NCBI GenBank assembly: GCA_964473865.1
Contig: CAYYQN010000001.1
Location: 170,469 to 234,468 of the forward strand
Length of the DNA: 64,000 bases
Source: CAIMUX01 sp964473865
Lineage (GTDB): Bacteria > Eisenbacteria > RBG-16-71-46 > CAIMUX01
Direction of reading: 5' to 3'
The notes under the pieces were generated by a model. It ran no database searches. It had not been told where the DNA came from and was given only the letters and a program-made list of their open reading frames with translations. Of this stretch, positions 61,330-64,000 are shown piece by piece. Position 1 is the stretch's first letter, and each line of letters starts with the position of its first letter. Made by a program: the position numbers and the translations under genes.

Positions 61330-61941
61330 ATGCACGTCTACGTCATCATCGCCCATCCCAGCTCACGGTCCTTCAGCGCGAGCGTGCTGCGAGCTTTCAC
61401 CCGGGGGCTCGGAGAGGGCGGCCACAGCTACGAAGTCGCAGACCTCTATGCCATGGACTTCCTATCGGAGATGGATGAGGCCCAGTATCTTCGGGAGACG
61501 TCCGGGGACCCGAACCTTCCCGTCCCGCCCGATGTACAGGCCGAGCAAGCCAGGATCAACCGAGCCCAGGGCCTGGCCTTCATCTACCCGGTGTGGTGGA
61601 GCGACTGCCCGGCCAAGCTGAAGGGCTGGTTCGACCGGGTGCTGACGTGCGGCTACGCCTATTTCTATGACGCCGATGGCACCCGCGGCACGAAGATGAG
61701 TGTCGAGAAGGCGCTTGTTCTCTGTTCCGCCGGGCACACCGCGGAACACCTGGAGGAGATCGGAGTCGCTGCCAGCATGCGGCGGATCATGTTGGAGGAT
61801 CGGCTGCTGGGCACCGGCGTCCGGCATGCTCACCTGGAGATCCTCGGCGGGATGATGCCCCTCGACGACAGCCACCGCGAGGAGAACTTGCGGCGCGCCT
61901 ATGAGCTCGGCAAGGAGTTCTACGATCGGGGTGATGCGTGA
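61330..61941 (+). CDS. NAD(P)H dehydrogenase (quinone)-like flavodoxin-fold oxidoreductase
   Basis: 203 residues of the MdaB/NQO1-like family, an FMN or FAD enzyme reducing quinones by two electrons. Family text: MHVYVIIAHPSSRSFSAS at the start, FIYPVWWSDCPAKLKGWFDRVL (flavin/substrate region) and the GxxxT loop equivalent. GGAAGG lies 7 nt before ATG. It sits between the glycosyltransferase and sulfatase-like genes with short gaps. Confidence 0.9.
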   Translation: MHVYVIIAHPSSRSFSASVLRAFTRGLGEGGHSYEVADLYAMDFLSEMDEAQYLRETSGDPNLPVPPDVQAEQARINRAQGLAFIYPVWWSDCPAKLKGWFDRVLTCGYAYFYDADGTRGTKMSVEKALVLCSAGHTAEHLEEIGVAASMRRIMLEDRLLGTGVRHAHLEILGGMMPLDDSHREENLRRAYELGKEFYDRGDA

Positions 61942-62008
61942 GTGCATGGATCCCGACTCGCCACAGAGGACACGGGACGATGCCGGCCCGTGCACGGAGG
62001 AGAAGATC

Positions 62009-63640
62009 GTGTCACGATCTGAGCGTCGCCTGAACCGATCAAGTCATCGCCAGCAGAGGAAACTGCAGCAGAGCGGCCGGAGTGCCGCGTTGTGGGTTGC
62101 CGGCTTTGGGGTTCTCACGCTCCTGCTCTTCGTCCTCATGCCCACTTGGCTGAGCCGCCGGATCGCCATCCGGAATGTCCTTCTGGTGACAATGGACTCT
62201 ACCCGGGCGGATGCTCTCTCCTGCTATGGGGGGCTCGGTGTTGAGACTCCAAACCTCGACCGCATCGCCCGGGAAGGAGTCCGCTTCGCCCGTTGCAGCA
62301 CGGTCACGCCCGTGACCCTCCCCTCCCATTGCTCGATCTTCACTTCCACCTGGCCCCTGGTGCACGGCGTGCGCCGCGACCAGGGCGTTGGGCTCGGAGA
62401 CGCCGGGGCGACCCTGGCGGAGATGCTGAGCCGGGCGCGGTTCAGGACATCGGCTGTCGTGGGATCTGCCGTGCTTCGTCAAACCTCGGGGCTTGATCGG
62501 GGCTTCGCGGACTATGCGGCCGTCCCGTCCTCCGATGACGCCTATGCCGCGGCTGCCGGGCGACCCGCCGGCGAGGTGACCGACCGTGCCCTCGAAATCC
62601 TGAGAAAGGCCGGCAAGCAGCCCTTCCTCCTTTGGGCAAACTACCACGATCCCTGTCTGGCGATGCTTCCGCTCGGAGGAGACACCTCCCGGCCGACCGC
62701 GGGCCCGGAACTCGTCCGGTCCTACGCCGCGGCGATCGGCGCGATGGATGCGGAAGTCGGCCGGCTGGTCCGGGCGCTCGACAGCCTCCAGATCGCCGGC
62801 AAGACGCTCGTGGTGGTCGCGGGAGCCCACGGCGAGGACCTCGGCACGCACGGCGAAAAGGGGCACGGCTGCTTCCTCCATGAGTCCACGCTGCATGTCC
62901 CGTTGATCCTTCGCTGCCCGGGCAAGATCCTGAAGAACCGAGTGATCGAGGATCGGGTGCAGACGATCGACCTGATGCCTACCGTTCTCGACTACCTGGG
63001 TCAGATCGCTGCGCCGGGCGCGCAGGGGCGCAGTCTGCGGCCGCTGGTCCTGAAGATGACGCGGGGCGAGCCTCCGGTCTCGTTCGCGGAAACGGACGTC
63101 CCTACCGAGGTCTTCGGCCTGGCATCGCTCCGCAGCCTGACCGCGGGACCCTGGAAGTACATCGATTCCCCCGACCCGGAACTGTATAATCTGGATCGAG
63201 ATCCTGGAGAGACGAGAGACCTCGCGTCGGAGCGGCCCGAGGAGGCCGCCGCCATGCGCAAACAACTCGCCGCCGCCATGAATTCCGCCCTGCAGACCAA
63301 GGCGGGCGGGGATCGCCGAATCACCCCCGGAGACGGGGATCTCGAGCTGCTTCGCTCAATCAGTTACATCGGCAAGACTGGGGTCCCAACGGCGGGTTCC
63401 GGCCGTAGTGCCGCTGACCGGACCAAGTCTCCCCGGACCCATCGGGAGACGATCGGCCGGTACACCGATGCGTGGCTCCTCCTTGCGAACGGCCGACACG
63501 CCGAGGCCGAAGCGCTTCTGCGCACGATCCTCGCGGAACTCCCGGACGCGCCCTATCCCCTCCGTGATCTCGCGTCCGTGCGGGCAGCCTCCCGGGATGC
63601 GGCCACCCCGGCCCCGCCGGGAGCCGGCCAGAGCCGGTAG
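62009..63640 (+). CDS. Membrane-anchored sulfatase-like hydrolase with TPR-like tail
   Basis: 543 residues. An N-terminal membrane anchor (about 24-44) is followed by an alkaline-phosphatase/sulfatase fold: LLVTMDSTRADALSCYG with metal-binding Asp, PVTLPSHCSIFT at the nucleophile site, GAHGEDLGTHGEKGHG with metal ligands, and PELYNLDRDPGETRDLA. The nucleophile motif has Thr-Leu-Pro-Ser-His instead of C/S-x-P-x-R. No formylglycine would be formed, so it may be a phosphodiesterase or transferase rather than a sulfatase. The C-terminus has one TPR-like unit. GTG 62009 follows CGGAGGAGA. Confidence 0.85.
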   Translation: MSRSERRLNRSSHRQQRKLQQSGRSAALWVAGFGVLTLLLFVLMPTWLSRRIAIRNVLLVTMDSTRADALSCYGGLGVETPNLDRIAREGVRFARCSTVTPVTLPSHCSIFTSTWPLVHGVRRDQGVGLGDAGATLAEMLSRARFRTSAVVGSAVLRQTSGLDRGFADYAAVPSSDDAYAAAAGRPAGEVTDRALEILRKAGKQPFLLWANYHDPCLAMLPLGGDTSRPTAGPELVRSYAAAIGAMDAEVGRLVRALDSLQIAGKTLVVVAGAHGEDLGTHGEKGHGCFLHESTLHVPLILRCPGKILKNRVIEDRVQTIDLMPTVLDYLGQIAAPGAQGRSLRPLVLKMTRGEPPVSFAETDVPTEVFGLASLRSLTAGPWKYIDSPDPELYNLDRDPGETRDLASERPEEAAAMRKQLAAAMNSALQTKAGGDRRITPGDGDLELLRSISYIGKTGVPTAGSGRSAADRTKSPRTHRETIGRYTDAWLLLANGRHAEAEALLRTILAELPDAPYPLRDLASVRAASRDAATPAPPGAGQSR

Positions 63641-63732
63641 CGCTTCGGGAGAGGCGCGGTTCCTCGATGGCCTGATGCTACCGGCGCCGCCATCCTGCCC
63701 TGCCGTTGAGGATCGCGATGATCTCCTTCATG

Positions 63733-64000
63733 TCACACCTTTCGTTCCTTCCGGAAGTGCCGCATATGAAAGAGGCTGTATAGCGCCGGCAAGACAACGA
63801 GGGTCAGGAACGTCGACGAGATGATTCCTCCGATCACCACGGTCGCCAGCGGCCTCTGCACCTCCGCTCCGGTGCCGTGCGCCATCGCCATGGGAACGAA
63901 CCCCAGCGAGGCCACCAGAGCCGTCATGAGGACGGGACGGAGACGCTTCTCCGAGCCCAGGCAGATCGCCTCGTGCAGCGGCATCCCCTCCAGGTGCAGC
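63733..64000 (-). CDS. Heavy-metal RND efflux pump, C-terminal fragment at the window edge
   Basis: The last 89 or so residues of a CzcA/CusA-type RND transporter; the rest lies beyond the window. The text EAICLGSEKRLRPVLMTALVASLGFVPMA and GGIISSTFLTLVVLPALYSLF is the conserved TM11-TM12 region of heavy-metal RND pumps. It is a second, separate pump from cusA. In cusA the corresponding end has KRVRPKMMTVVASFMGLLPI, so metal specificity may differ. It is convergent with the sulfatase-like gene. Confidence 0.9.
   Translation of the reverse strand, partial: LHLEGMPLHEAICLGSEKRLRPVLMTALVASLGFVPMAMAHGTGAEVQRPLATVVIGGIISSTFLTLVVLPALYSLFHMRHFRKERKV

Overview
This is a G+C-rich window from a Gram-negative bacterium. 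Evidence for an outer membrane includes a CusCBA-type tripartite exporter, a TolC-family protein, lipoproteins and a predicted outer-membrane beta-barrel. The mix of many NtrC-type sigma-54 activators, hybrid kinases, TPR proteins, an IS1380-type element and frequent GTG/TTG starts would suit a free-living, metabolically versatile lineage (FCB-group, Gemmatimonadota/Eisenbacteria-like or deltaproteobacterial). The sequence alone does not settle the phylum. I see no rRNA, tRNA or CRISPR array.

Left part (1-18300). A 5'-partial TPR/sigma-54 AAA+ regulator with an altered GAFTGA loop comes first. An imuA-imuB mutagenesis cassette follows, with a possible SOS box. Next is a minus-strand block: a sigma-54 two-component pair, then a metal-binding periplasmic protein, a TolC-like protein, CusB and CusA. 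CusA keeps the three copper/silver-relay methionines. A XylR_N/V4R-type sensor and a hybrid histidine kinase lie beyond a hairpin.

Middle (18600-37255). A small secreted protein and a TPR protein precede a plus-strand cluster: glutamate dehydrogenase, two linked PEP-synthase-N-domain proteins (the second fused to a nucleotidyltransferase), a hotdog thioesterase, an aminotransferase and uppP. A GHMP kinase and a CPBP-like membrane protein face an MFS transporter, a GT87-like glycosyltransferase and the cydAB cytochrome bd oxidase. An IS1380-family element sits directly against the cydB stop codon.

Right part (38760-64000). After a structured non-coding stretch come a nucleotide-sugar dehydrogenase and an S9 peptidase. 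A minus-strand operon (ribbon-helix-helix regulator, DUF4097 protein, ATP/ADP-translocase-like transporter) has an 11-bp-periodic operator candidate over its promoter and an 8-bp tandem repeat in its leader. Then come YjbQ, a thioesterase, and a response regulator-kinase-lipoprotein-patatin run. An arsR-arsM pair abuts a wrecked Kef-type antiporter. The most interesting locus is 55351-59515: a secreted subunit-like protein, a PapD-like chaperone and an 859-residue beta-barrel protein with C-terminal B-type domains. It looks like an unrecognised chaperone/usher-like surface-fibre system. The window ends with a glycosyltransferase, a flavodoxin-fold oxidoreductase, a sulfatase-like protein and the 3' end of a second heavy-metal RND pump.
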